From positions 310,001 to 374,000 of the forward strand of contig NZ_VFJE01000056.1 in the NCBI RefSeq assembly GCF_006385255.1: a stretch of 64,000 nt of DNA. The letters run 5' to 3'. Numbering within the stretch: the stretch's first letter is position 1; the number at the start of each line of letters is the position of its first letter. This stretch comes from Flavobacterium microcysteis. GTDB lineage: Bacteria > Bacteroidota > Bacteroidia > Flavobacteriales > Flavobacteriaceae. This document shows, piece after piece, positions 27,021-35,101 of this stretch. The notes below the pieces were generated by a model. That model saw only the letters and a list, made by a program, of their open reading frames with translations, ran no database searches and was not told where the DNA came from. The position numbers and the translations under genes were made by a program.

Positions 27021-27030
27021 GAAAAAAACG

Positions 27031-27038
27031 TAAATTTG
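27031..27038 (+). promoter_or_regulatory. -7 box upstream of the second subunit III gene (TAAATTTG)
   Basis: TAnnTTTG match ending 24 bases before the ATG; an internal promoter in the oxidase cluster. Confidence 0.6.
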
Positions 27039-27062
27039 GGAACTTTTTAACTAAATAACTTT

Positions 27063-28094
27063 ATGGGAGCTACTGTTACTACTGCAAATAGTGAAGGTAA
27101 AATTTGGGGAGGCGGCAACGAGCCTATGGGAATTAATTATGGTAAAATGATGATGTGGTTTTTCATCGTTTCTGATGCCTTAACATTCTCTGGATTTCTT
27201 GCAGCATACGGTTTTTCAAGATATAAATTCATTGAAACTTGGCCTCTGGCGGACGAGGTTTTTAGTCACTTTCCATTTATGCACGGTGTGGATGCTCCGA
27301 TGTACTATGTGGCATTAATGACTTTTATCTTGATTTTCTCATCTGTAACTATGGTATTGGCGGTTGACGCTGGCCACCAGATGAAAAAACAAAAGGTAGC
27401 CATTTATATGTTCCTTACCATTATTGGTGGTGGAATCTTCTTAGGTTCTCAGGCTTGGGAGTGGAAAAACTTCATCAAGGGAGAATATGGTGCTGTTGAA
27501 ACAAAAGGAGGAAGCATCCTTCAGTTTGTTGATGCAACTACAGGAAAAAGAGTGAAACTTTCGGATGTAGCTATTCCGCTTCATGAAGAAAGAGAACAAC
27601 TTTCAAGAAATAAAGGATTCTGGTTTTCAAGCGAAAGCACATTACCTGCTTATTCAGTAAATGAAGTGGTAGAAGGATTCAAGTCAAAACCTAACTTATT
27701 GGTTAGAACTGAAGCGACTTACCATCCAAATATGGCAAAAAATGTTGGGGTTCATCCAGAATTGAATAACTCAACTCACAAACACAAAACAATCTTAACT
27801 AGAGAAGAATCTCTTAAGAGATTGTCAGAAGTACACTATGTTGTAGAAGGAGCTAACCTGATTAGAAACGAATACGGTCAGAAATTATTTGCTAACTTCT
27901 TTTTCTTTATCACAGGATTCCACGGATTCCACGTATTTACAGGAGTTTTGATTAATATTTTGATCTTCTTTAATGTGGTTTTAGGAACTTACGAAAAAAG
28001 AAGAAGCTACGAAATGGTTGAGAAAGTAGGTCTTTACTGGCACTTTGTCGATTTAGTTTGGGTATTTGTATTTACATTCTTCTACTTAGTTTAA
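27063..28094 (+). CDS. Cytochrome c oxidase subunit III, long copy with soluble insertion
   Basis: The 343-residue protein has the family ends: GKMMMWFFIVSDALTFSGF near the N-terminus and GLYWHFVDLVWVFVFTFFYLV at the C-terminus. Between the GSQAWEWKNFI helix (about residue 130) and the FFFFITGFHGFHVFTG helix (about 280) there is a hydrophilic insertion of about 120-140 residues that ordinary subunit III lacks. It includes charged and His-containing stretches (HPELNNSTHKHK). The subunit IV gene follows 19 bases later. The insertion is probably periplasmic or cytoplasmic loop material; its role is unknown. Confidence 0.93.
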   Translation: MGATVTTANSEGKIWGGGNEPMGINYGKMMMWFFIVSDALTFSGFLAAYGFSRYKFIETWPLADEVFSHFPFMHGVDAPMYYVALMTFILIFSSVTMVLAVDAGHQMKKQKVAIYMFLTIIGGGIFLGSQAWEWKNFIKGEYGAVETKGGSILQFVDATTGKRVKLSDVAIPLHEEREQLSRNKGFWFSSESTLPAYSVNEVVEGFKSKPNLLVRTEATYHPNMAKNVGVHPELNNSTHKHKTILTREESLKRLSEVHYVVEGANLIRNEYGQKLFANFFFFITGFHGFHVFTGVLINILIFFNVVLGTYEKRRSYEMVEKVGLYWHFVDLVWVFVFTFFYLV

Positions 28095-28113
28095 TTTTTT
28101 AGAGATTATTATT

Positions 28114-28470
28114 ATGGCACACGCACACGAGTACGTTTCTAATACGAAAAGAATCTGGAAGGTTTTTATATTACTATCTGTTGTAACAATTGTTGAAGTT
28201 GCATTCGGTATATACAAACCAGCTATTTTGCACGATACTTTGTTTCTTCAAATGAATTTGCTTAACTGGCTTTTCATTGCATTGACAATCTATAAGGCAT
28301 ATTATATCGTTTGGGCATTTATGCACCTTGAAGGCGAAAAAAGTAATCTTAGGTGGAGTATTGTGGCACCTTTAGTATTCCTAATTATCTATTTAGTGTT
28401 CATCTTACTAGTTGAAGGTAATTATGTTTTTGATGTGTTCAAGAGTTCTCAAATAAAATGGAATTTTTAA
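28114..28470 (+). CDS. Cytochrome c oxidase subunit IV family protein
   Basis: The 118-residue protein has three hydrophobic segments and matches the small subunit IV of prokaryotic oxidases (KRIWKVFILLSVVTIVEVAFG, and WAFMHLEGEKSNLRW after the second helix). It stabilises the catalytic subunits in related complexes. It follows the long subunit III gene closely and ends in a strong terminator, so it is the last gene of the first transcript of the cluster. Confidence 0.92.
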   Translation: MAHAHEYVSNTKRIWKVFILLSVVTIVEVAFGIYKPAILHDTLFLQMNLLNWLFIALTIYKAYYIVWAFMHLEGEKSNLRWSIVAPLVFLIIYLVFILLVEGNYVFDVFKSSQIKWNF

Positions 28471-28485
28471 CAGCATATTAAATCA

Positions 28486-28518
28486 CAAAAAAAGACGGTA
28501 TTACACCGTCTTTTTTTA
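28486..28518 (+). terminator. Terminator after the subunit IV gene
   Basis: AAAGACGGT (28491-28499) pairs with ACCGTCTTT (28505-28513), preceded by A-run and followed by T-run. The T-run continues into the next promoter box at 28517. Confidence 0.9.
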
Positions 28519-28524
28519 TTTTTG
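28517..28524 (+). promoter_or_regulatory. -7 box (TATTTTTG) joined to the terminator T-tract
   Basis: TAnnTTTG match ending 24 bases before the ATG of the SCO-fold gene. It starts inside the T-run of the terminator. Confidence 0.65.
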
Positions 28525-28548
28525 CACTATAATAACTACCTCTCTACA

Positions 28549-29220
28549 ATGAAAAAAAATATAGTCCTTTTCGTGCTGTTTATACTTCCAATCGTTGCTT
28601 ATCTTTTTTTTGCTTCAGGTATTAATAGTTTTGCAAAACTTCCGACTATAACAGAGAAAATTCCTGACCTGCAATGGAAAACTGCAGACGGTAAAAGCGT
28701 AAGCCTTGACAATAAGATTACCATTTTAGGTTTTACCGGAAGCAAGGTGATTTATAACGAAGGAAACTTTTTCAACCTGAACCAAAAGATCTATAATAAG
28801 AATAAAAACTTCAAAGATTTTCAGTTTGTCATGGTCGCGCCAAAAGGAAGCGAAGGCGAAGTGAAAGAACTATTGGAGAAATTGAAACCGATTGCGGAAG
28901 ATAAGGATATCTCTAAGTGGATTTTTGTATTTGCAGCTCCGGAAGAAATCAAAGAATATTACTCAAAGCTGAATCTTGTTGGTAAGCTTGATGATAATAC
29001 AGGAACAGAAAATGTCTATATCGTAGATAAGCTAAGAAACCTGAGAGGAAGAAAAGGAGAAAACCTTGAAGGAAAACAGGAATACAAAGAAGGCTACTAT
29101 ACTATTTCTGCAGCCGATTTGCATAACGAAATGAGTGATGATGTAAAAATCATTCTATACGAATACAGGGCTGCTTTGAAAAAGAATAACCCTAAAGCAG
29201 AAATGAAAAGAAAAATTTAA
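28549..29220 (+). CDS. SCO-like thioredoxin-fold membrane protein without cysteines
   Basis: From the ATG at 28549 the protein is 223 residues, with one N-terminal membrane anchor and a soluble domain facing the periplasm. The pattern IPDLQWKTADGKSVSLDNK followed by ITILGFTGS resembles the start of the SCO/thioredoxin fold in the next gene. However, the protein has no cysteine at all, so it cannot bind copper or do dithiol chemistry in the SCO manner. The next gene, a normal SCO protein, begins 4 bases after its stop. It may be a structural or scaffold partner in oxidase assembly; this is inference from position. An upstream TTG at 28522 overlaps the promoter box and is rejected. Confidence 0.75.
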   Translation: MKKNIVLFVLFILPIVAYLFFASGINSFAKLPTITEKIPDLQWKTADGKSVSLDNKITILGFTGSKVIYNEGNFFNLNQKIYNKNKNFKDFQFVMVAPKGSEGEVKELLEKLKPIAEDKDISKWIFVFAAPEEIKEYYSKLNLVGKLDDNTGTENVYIVDKLRNLRGRKGENLEGKQEYKEGYYTISAADLHNEMSDDVKIILYEYRAALKKNNPKAEMKRKI

Positions 29221-29224
29221 TACG

Positions 29225-29962
29225 ATGAAAAATAAATCATACATCGGAATTTCATTTATTATCCTGGTTTTTGGAATCTATGCGATTCCTAAAATCATCG
29301 ACAGGGTAAAGAATAATGATATTTCTGTACAGGACCGACTAAACGTTCCGGTAAAAGAAAAGAAATCGGGAGAAGCTAAAAATCTGGTTAAGATTGGAAA
29401 TGCACCTCAATTTAGCCTGACAGACCAAAATGGGAAAACCATATCAAACAAAGATTTTGAAGGTAAGGTGTATGTGGTTGAATTTTTCTTCTCGACTTGT
29501 CCGTCAATCTGCCCGGTAATGAACCAGAATATGCTGATGATTGAAGACGAATTCGGGAAAAATAAAAATTTCGGAATTGCTTCGTTTACTATAAATCCGA
29601 CAAATGATACGCCTGAAGTCTTGAAAAAGCATGCGGAACAGTTGGGGGTTACATCTCCTAATTGGCATTTCCTTACAGGCGACCAGGATTATATTTACAA
29701 TATTGCCAACAAAGGATTTAATATCTATGCCGGCGAAAGCAAAAAAGAAGGTGATGCCGGATTTGAGCATTCAGGTTACTTTGCGCTGGTTGACAAAAAA
29801 GGAAATATCCGAAGCAGAAAAGATAAATCAGGAAATCCGATTATATTTTATACCGGTTTAAATTACAAAGACAAAGAAGGCTTCCAGGATGACCTGCAAG
29901 GTAAATACAAGCCAGGAATTCATGCCATCAAAGAAGATATTGCAATTTTATTAGATGAATAA
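29225..29962 (+). CDS. SCO1/SenC family copper chaperone
   Basis: SCO proteins deliver copper to, or reduce, the CuA site of oxidase subunit II. The 245-residue product has an N-terminal membrane anchor and the copper motif CPSIC (Cys92 and Cys96) within FFFSTCPSICPVMNQ. The third ligand histidine is in FEHSGYFALVDKKG near residue 178. It sits between the cysteine-less paralog and the DUF420 gene with 4- and 2-base gaps, a tight operon. The role in oxidase maturation is family knowledge supported by context. Confidence 0.95.
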   Translation: MKNKSYIGISFIILVFGIYAIPKIIDRVKNNDISVQDRLNVPVKEKKSGEAKNLVKIGNAPQFSLTDQNGKTISNKDFEGKVYVVEFFFSTCPSICPVMNQNMLMIEDEFGKNKNFGIASFTINPTNDTPEVLKKHAEQLGVTSPNWHFLTGDQDYIYNIANKGFNIYAGESKKEGDAGFEHSGYFALVDKKGNIRSRKDKSGNPIIFYTGLNYKDKEGFQDDLQGKYKPGIHAIKEDIAILLDE

Positions 29963-29964
29963 TT

Positions 29965-30513
29965 ATGGATAATAATTTGAATGCTGTTGAGCTGAAATAT
30001 AGAAAGTGGATTATTGTTTTGTCAATAGCAATTCCTCTTGTTGTAGCCATTCTTTTTGGTGTAAAGCTAAAGGATTTCGGATATGACGTTAAACCCTTAT
30101 CATTCCTGCCGCCAATTTATGCTACTATAAACGGAATTACCGCTATACTTTTGATTTCGGCTGTTATGGCAGTTAAAAACGGAAAAAGAAAACTGCATGA
30201 AAATTTAATGAAAACAGCTATTGGTTGTTCAGTGGCGTTTTTGGCAATGTATGTGGCCTATCATATGACAGCAGAAAGTACTCCTTATGGAGGTGAAGGA
30301 ATATCCAGATACATCTACTTTTTTATATTGTTGACGCATATTCTTTTGTCAATAATCATCATTCCTTTTGTTCTTATTACGTATGTAAGAGCCTTGGCTG
30401 AACGATTTGACAAACACAAAAAGCTGGCAAGAATAACGTACCCTATGTGGCTTTATGTGGCTATTACAGGGGTTGTAGTCTACGTAATGATTTCTCCTTA
30501 TTATGCGCACTAA
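29965..30513 (+). CDS. DUF420 (CtaM/YozB-like) membrane protein
   Basis: The 182-residue protein has five hydrophobic segments. The histidines in AYHMTAE and LLTHILLSIIIIP, and the segment ENLMKTAIGCSVAFLAMYVAYH, are typical of DUF420. CtaM of Gram-positive bacteria belongs to this family and is needed for heme-copper oxidase function, which agrees with the oxidase assembly context here. Its last 11 bases overlap the start of the next small gene. Confidence 0.92.
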   Translation: MDNNLNAVELKYRKWIIVLSIAIPLVVAILFGVKLKDFGYDVKPLSFLPPIYATINGITAILLISAVMAVKNGKRKLHENLMKTAIGCSVAFLAMYVAYHMTAESTPYGGEGISRYIYFFILLTHILLSIIIIPFVLITYVRALAERFDKHKKLARITYPMWLYVAITGVVVYVMISPYYAH

Positions 30514-30760
30514 AAAAAATAGCCTAAACAAAGGCCTTTCCCTGAAATGGGTATTCCCATTTTTAGCGATATTCTTTTTTTCTATGGATGCCAATGCGCA
30601 ATGTGCCATGTGTCGTGCCGTATTGGAAACAGAAGAAGGCGGAATCAAGGCAGAAGCGGTCAATGACGGAATCGTATACTTGATGGTGATTCCTTATATC
30701 CTGGTTGGTATTTTGGGATTTGCCATATATAAAATGAAAACAAAAAAAAAGCCTGAATAA
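30503..30760 (+). CDS. Small CxxC membrane protein at the end of the oxidase cluster
   Basis: This 85-residue protein has a signal-peptide-like N-terminus ending DANAQ, a CAMC motif just after it (near residues 34-37), a short soluble stretch and one C-terminal membrane helix with a basic tail. The gene overlaps the DUF420 stop by 11 bases, which signals translational coupling. The CxxC pair placed near the outer membrane leaflet side suggests a thiol or metal role in oxidase assembly, but no family with known function is recognised. Confidence 0.8.
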   Translation: MRTKKNSLNKGLSLKWVFPFLAIFFFSMDANAQCAMCRAVLETEEGGIKAEAVNDGIVYLMVIPYILVGILGFAIYKMKTKKKPE

Positions 30761-30774
30761 TCAGGCTTTTTTTT
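30743..30774. terminator. Bidirectional terminator between oxidase cluster and DUF4403 gene
   Basis: AAAAAGCCTGA pairs with TCAGGCTTTTT around an ATAA loop; A-run and T-run flank both sides of the convergent genes. Confidence 0.9.
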
Positions 30775-32170
30775 ATTTCAATCCGTCTATACTGACATCT
30801 ACTTTTCCGTTCACGGTGATAAAAGCAATGATGGCTTTGTTGGTGAGCTGAATCTTTTTGAATTCGATGCCTTCAATATTCCCATTCACAAAAACACCCG
30901 GCATAGGAGAATAATTCTTTAGATAATTCATCATGTTCTTTTTGCCTTCCTCAAGATTAGGTTTGATGGAGTAACGGCAGCTTTCCTGCATTTTTCTCAA
31001 TACCATTCCAGACGCCAGCCAATTTGCGGTTCTAATAAGCCTGTCTTTAGTATCAAGCACATAATCCAACTGGTCAAAATAGATTTCTTTAGTCGCATCA
31101 TTATATTGCGGATAGCCGGAAAGATAGATGGTTCCGTTAAGAGAGCCTAATAAATCCAGGGCAATAATCATCTTATTGTTCTTTTGCCAGATGTCGACCT
31201 TTTTCACCGTTACCTTTCTTTTCCCAGAACCAAATTCCTGTCCCTGGAAATTCTTCGTCATCAATTTTGAAGCATCCTGATAGGTTGAAATTGCCGCTAT
31301 ATTGGCAGAAATATAATCCGGCATTTTGGTCACCGGTTTTAAGACGATTTTATCTCTGTCGAGCTTGTTTTTTGGTTGTTGCCCTACAATGGTTTCCATG
31401 TTACACTTTAATCCCATTTCAAAAGAAACCATGTCTTTTTGAAGTTTGGAATTGGTTGCGTATAATTCTATCGGCACTATGCGTAACCAGGAATCATAAG
31501 TTTCGCTCATTTGAAACGGCGTACATATTTTTTCCAAAGCATCGAGCACATTAGGCTTGAAATCCATTGATTTTTTGATTGCCTCGTCCAGATTGTTTTC
31601 GATCTTGGATTTAAAAAGACGGATAGCCGGATTTATCAAGTAGGTGATAGCAACATTTTTTCCCGCAATCACGATGGTTGGACTTTCGTTCCATTCCAAC
31701 GACTTTATGGAAGTATCAGTATTCATCTTCCAGTTCGTAAGTCCTACATCGCTTAGTAGCGTAATAACACCGTTCATGTTGATTTCTCGGGTGTCATATA
31801 ATTTGATTCCGAGTTTGTCAATGCCGTATCGGTAATGAATGTTGATTTTTAAAGGAAGAACGGTCTTGATTTTTCCTTTCTCTTCAGAGATTTTTATATC
31901 AGCCAGCTTCCAGACTTTCATCTGTATATCATCATCTTCAATGTTTTTGTCTTCATAGATAACATCGTTCAGAAGCTTATTCGTCTGACTTTCGATATCC
32001 TTGAGTTTTATTTTTACAGGAAGATTGATGAAGGATGTGGAATTTTCATAAACCAGTGGCGAAGCATCGTCCGGTTCCGGTTTCAGCGCCTCTATTTTCT
32101 TTGTAGAAGCACAGCCACTCAATAGCAGCAAGGTTAGTAATGAGATTGATAGGCGGAAATATTTACCCAT
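30773..32170 (-). CDS. DUF4403 family lipoprotein
   Basis: The 465-residue protein begins with a lipoprotein signal and lipobox LSGC (Cys20). The mature part is rich in predicted beta strands and matches DUF4403 in its opening SFINLPVKIKLKDIE and the later NPAIRLFKSKIENNLDEAI. DUF4403 resembles proteins with tandem lipid-binding (BPI/TULIP-like) domains, and two related halves are plausible here. It is likely anchored in the outer membrane. No partner gene is adjacent; the TolC gene behind it is divergent. Confidence 0.85.
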   Translation of the reverse strand: MGKYFRLSISLLTLLLLSGCASTKKIEALKPEPDDASPLVYENSTSFINLPVKIKLKDIESQTNKLLNDVIYEDKNIEDDDIQMKVWKLADIKISEEKGKIKTVLPLKINIHYRYGIDKLGIKLYDTREINMNGVITLLSDVGLTNWKMNTDTSIKSLEWNESPTIVIAGKNVAITYLINPAIRLFKSKIENNLDEAIKKSMDFKPNVLDALEKICTPFQMSETYDSWLRIVPIELYATNSKLQKDMVSFEMGLKCNMETIVGQQPKNKLDRDKIVLKPVTKMPDYISANIAAISTYQDASKLMTKNFQGQEFGSGKRKVTVKKVDIWQKNNKMIIALDLLGSLNGTIYLSGYPQYNDATKEIYFDQLDYVLDTKDRLIRTANWLASGMVLRKMQESCRYSIKPNLEEGKKNMMNYLKNYSPMPGVFVNGNIEGIEFKKIQLTNKAIIAFITVNGKVDVSIDGLK

Positions 32171-32290
32171 GTCTTTAACGATTTAATTTCGAAGTAAATG
32201 TAAATTTATTTTTTAATATCTTTTCTAAAAAAATCTGTAACAGATTCCTTATTTAAAAGTCTAATAATTTTATTAAGTGAGTAAAAAAGC

Positions 32291-32298
32291 TAAATTTG
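32291..32298 (+). promoter_or_regulatory. -7 box of the TolC-like gene (TAAATTTG)
   Basis: TAnnTTTG match ending 37 bases before the ATG. Confidence 0.65.
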
Positions 32299-32335
32299 TA
32301 TTGCAATAACTTGCCCATATTGTACGTAATTATTT

Positions 32336-33778
32336 ATGAAAAAAACATTCGTCAGTAAAATTATTTTGATTTTTGCCCTTTTCTCTGGGCTTGTATCAAA
32401 TGCTCAGGCAAAAAAATGGACTTTGCAAGAGTGCGTGCAGTATGCATTAGACAATAATATTTCTATAAAACAAGCCGATTTAGACAGCCAGGTTGCGGAA
32501 ATTGACAAGAAAGATGCCTTTGGTAACTTTTTGCCAAGCATCAACGGTACTGCTGTCCATTCCTGGAATATTGGTTTAAACCAAAACATTACGACGGGTT
32601 TGCTTGAAAACCAAACCGTGCAGTTTACCTCTGCCGGGCTAAATGCAAACATTGATATTTACAAAGGACTTCAGAATATAAATAGAATGAAGAAAGCAAG
32701 ACTTTCCATGATAGCGGCTCAGTACAAGCTGACTAAAATGAAAGACGATATTTCTTTGAATGTAGCCAATGCTTTTTTGCAAATCCTTTTCAATAAGGAA
32801 AACTTGAAAGTCCAAAAAGAACAACTGCAGAATAACGAAAAACAAAAAGAAAGAACCAAAGCTTTGGTAGATGCCGGTTCTGTTCCAAGAGGCGATTTGT
32901 TGGATATTGATGCTACAGTAGCCAGCAGTCAGCAATCAGTAATCGTTGCAGAAAACACGCTGCTTATCTCGAAATTGAGCTTGGCTCAATTGCTTCAGAT
33001 AGAAAATTTCCAGGAGTTTGATATTCAGGATAATGACTATGAAGTAAGAGAAAGTGAAGTAATGCTACAAGCGCCTTCTGCCATCTTTGAAAAAGCTAAA
33101 GCAGAAAGATCTGAACTTAAAATAGCTAAAGCAAATCTGGAGATAGCTGAAAAAGACGTACAGATTGCAAGAGGCGCCTATCAGCCAAGCTTACAAGGGT
33201 TTTATAGTTTTAGTACAAGAGCTTCTTATTCTGATAGGATTGTTGATTATAATCTTAATTCGCAAAACCCTACACGAGTAATAGGAGTTGTTGAAGGCAC
33301 TAACCAGAATGTGGTTACACCAAATCTTTCGCCTATTTTAGGGAAACCAGCGCCAATTTTTGACCAGTTTAGCGATAATAAAGGACATTCTTTTGGTTTT
33401 CAATTGAATATTCCAATACTAAACGGGTTATCAGCCCGTAACAATGTAGCGCGTACTAAAGTGGCTCTGGAACGTTCAAGAACGCTATATAGCCAACAAG
33501 AACTAGATTTAGAGCGAAATGTTTATACAGCGTTTACAGATGCTAAAGGAGCTTTGAAATCGTATGAATCCGCTTTGGTTGCATTAGAAGCGAGAACAGA
33601 AGCATTTAATTATGCAAAAGAAAAATTTGATGTCGGATTGATGAATGCTTTTGAACTGAATCAGGCCCAGACACTCTATGTAAATGCACAGTCGGAAGTT
33701 CTAAGAACAAAATTCGATTATATTTTCAGAGTGAAAGTTTTAGAATTTTATTTCGGCATACCTATCCAAAAACAATAA
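32336..33778 (+). CDS. TolC-family outer membrane efflux protein
   Basis: The 480-residue product has a signal peptide (cleavage after NAQA) and the two homologous coiled-coil halves of TolC proteins. The first half begins WTLQECVQYALDNNISIKQADLD; the second contains ERSELKIAKANLEIAEKDVQIARGAYQPSL. It would form the trimeric outer membrane duct of a tripartite pump. A membrane-fusion protein gene follows 6 bases downstream, but no inner membrane transporter is encoded here. Confidence 0.95.
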   Translation: MKKTFVSKIILIFALFSGLVSNAQAKKWTLQECVQYALDNNISIKQADLDSQVAEIDKKDAFGNFLPSINGTAVHSWNIGLNQNITTGLLENQTVQFTSAGLNANIDIYKGLQNINRMKKARLSMIAAQYKLTKMKDDISLNVANAFLQILFNKENLKVQKEQLQNNEKQKERTKALVDAGSVPRGDLLDIDATVASSQQSVIVAENTLLISKLSLAQLLQIENFQEFDIQDNDYEVRESEVMLQAPSAIFEKAKAERSELKIAKANLEIAEKDVQIARGAYQPSLQGFYSFSTRASYSDRIVDYNLNSQNPTRVIGVVEGTNQNVVTPNLSPILGKPAPIFDQFSDNKGHSFGFQLNIPILNGLSARNNVARTKVALERSRTLYSQQELDLERNVYTAFTDAKGALKSYESALVALEARTEAFNYAKEKFDVGLMNAFELNQAQTLYVNAQSEVLRTKFDYIFRVKVLEFYFGIPIQKQ

Positions 33779-33784
33779 ATTATT

Positions 33785-35101
33785 ATGAAAAAGAAGACTG
33801 TTTATTATTTGTTAGGAGGAGCTATTCTTCTGATAATTCTTTTATTAGTGCTTTCAAAGGCAGGCGTCTTGGGAAATAAGGAAAAAGGAAAAGAAGTAGA
33901 GGTTGCCCAGGTAGAATCTATGACGATTATTGAAACAGTTTCTGCAACAGGCAAAATCCAGCCTGAAATTGAGGTGAAAATCTCTTCTGAAGTATCAGGA
34001 GAAATTATCGAATTGCCGGTAAAAGAAGGACAGGTAGTTAAAAAAGGCGACTTGCTTGTTCGCATTAACCCTGATTTATATACCTCGGGACTTAATCGTT
34101 CTGTGGCTAGCCTTTCAGGAACTAAAGCAGGATTGAGTCAGGCCGATGCGCAGTTCAAAGAAGCAAAGGCAAATTACGACAGAAATAAGACGCTTTTTGA
34201 AAAAGGGATCATTTCAAAATCGGATTGGGATAAGGCTGTTTCTTCATTTGAAGTAGCGAAAGCGACAAAACAGTCTGCCTATTACAATGTTCAAAGTGCT
34301 TCGGCAACAGTAAATGAAGCAAAAGATAATTTAGGGAGAACGACAATTTATTCGCCTGCTGACGGAACGATTTCTTCGTTAGGTGTGGAATTAGGAGAAA
34401 GAGTATTGGGTACGCAACAAATGACCGGTACAGAACTTTTGAGGGTAGCAAACCTGAACAATATGGAAGTAGAGGTAGATGTGAATGAGAATGATATTGT
34501 TAAGATCAATGTTGGCGATTCTGCAAAAGTTGAAGTAGATGCCTATCTTAAAAAAGAATTCAAAGGAGTTGTGACCAGTATTTCAAATTCTGCCAGTACA
34601 GCTTTGACAGCGGACCAGGTAACCAATTTCAAAGTGAAAGTAAGAATATTGAAAGAATCGTATGCCGACTTATTGGAAGGCAAACCGGCAAATTATTCTC
34701 CTTTCAGACCAGGAATGACTGCAACGGTTGATATTATCACAAAGAGAAAAGAGAACGTATTGTCCGTTCCGATTAGTTCTGTTGTAGTGAAAACAGATAC
34801 TTCGGCAACAAAGAAACCGGTAGTGGTCGATTCAAAAGATAACCAGAACAACAATCAAAAAACGCCAAAATCAGAGAAGAAGTTTGAGTGCGTTTTTGTG
34901 AAAGAAGGTGATAAAGCTAAGCTTAGGGTGATAAAAACCGGAATTCAGGATGATACTAATATCGAAGTTTCAACAGGCTTGAAAAAAGGCGATATAGTAA
35001 TTGTAGGTCCTTATGCTACAGTTACAAAAGATCTGAATACTGGAGATTTAGTACATATAAAACCTGATGACAAAGCCAAAAAAGATAAGACTAAAAGATA
35101 A
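33785..35101 (+). CDS. Periplasmic adaptor (membrane fusion) protein of an efflux system
   Basis: The 438-residue protein has one N-terminal membrane helix (YYLLGGAILLIILLLVL), split lipoyl half-motifs (ELPVKEGQVVKKGDLLVRINP and the matching TIYSPADGTISSLGVELGERV), an alpha-helical hairpin between them, and a beta-barrel domain. This is the HlyD/MacA-like adaptor layout. A Lys/Asn/Gln-rich linker (about residues 345-365) is low complexity. Its stop overlaps the tsaB ATG by one base, so tsaB is probably co-transcribed. The inner membrane partner must lie elsewhere. Confidence 0.94.
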   Translation: MKKKTVYYLLGGAILLIILLLVLSKAGVLGNKEKGKEVEVAQVESMTIIETVSATGKIQPEIEVKISSEVSGEIIELPVKEGQVVKKGDLLVRINPDLYTSGLNRSVASLSGTKAGLSQADAQFKEAKANYDRNKTLFEKGIISKSDWDKAVSSFEVAKATKQSAYYNVQSASATVNEAKDNLGRTTIYSPADGTISSLGVELGERVLGTQQMTGTELLRVANLNNMEVEVDVNENDIVKINVGDSAKVEVDAYLKKEFKGVVTSISNSASTALTADQVTNFKVKVRILKESYADLLEGKPANYSPFRPGMTATVDIITKRKENVLSVPISSVVVKTDTSATKKPVVVDSKDNQNNNQKTPKSEKKFECVFVKEGDKAKLRVIKTGIQDDTNIEVSTGLKKGDIVIVGPYATVTKDLNTGDLVHIKPDDKAKKDKTKR

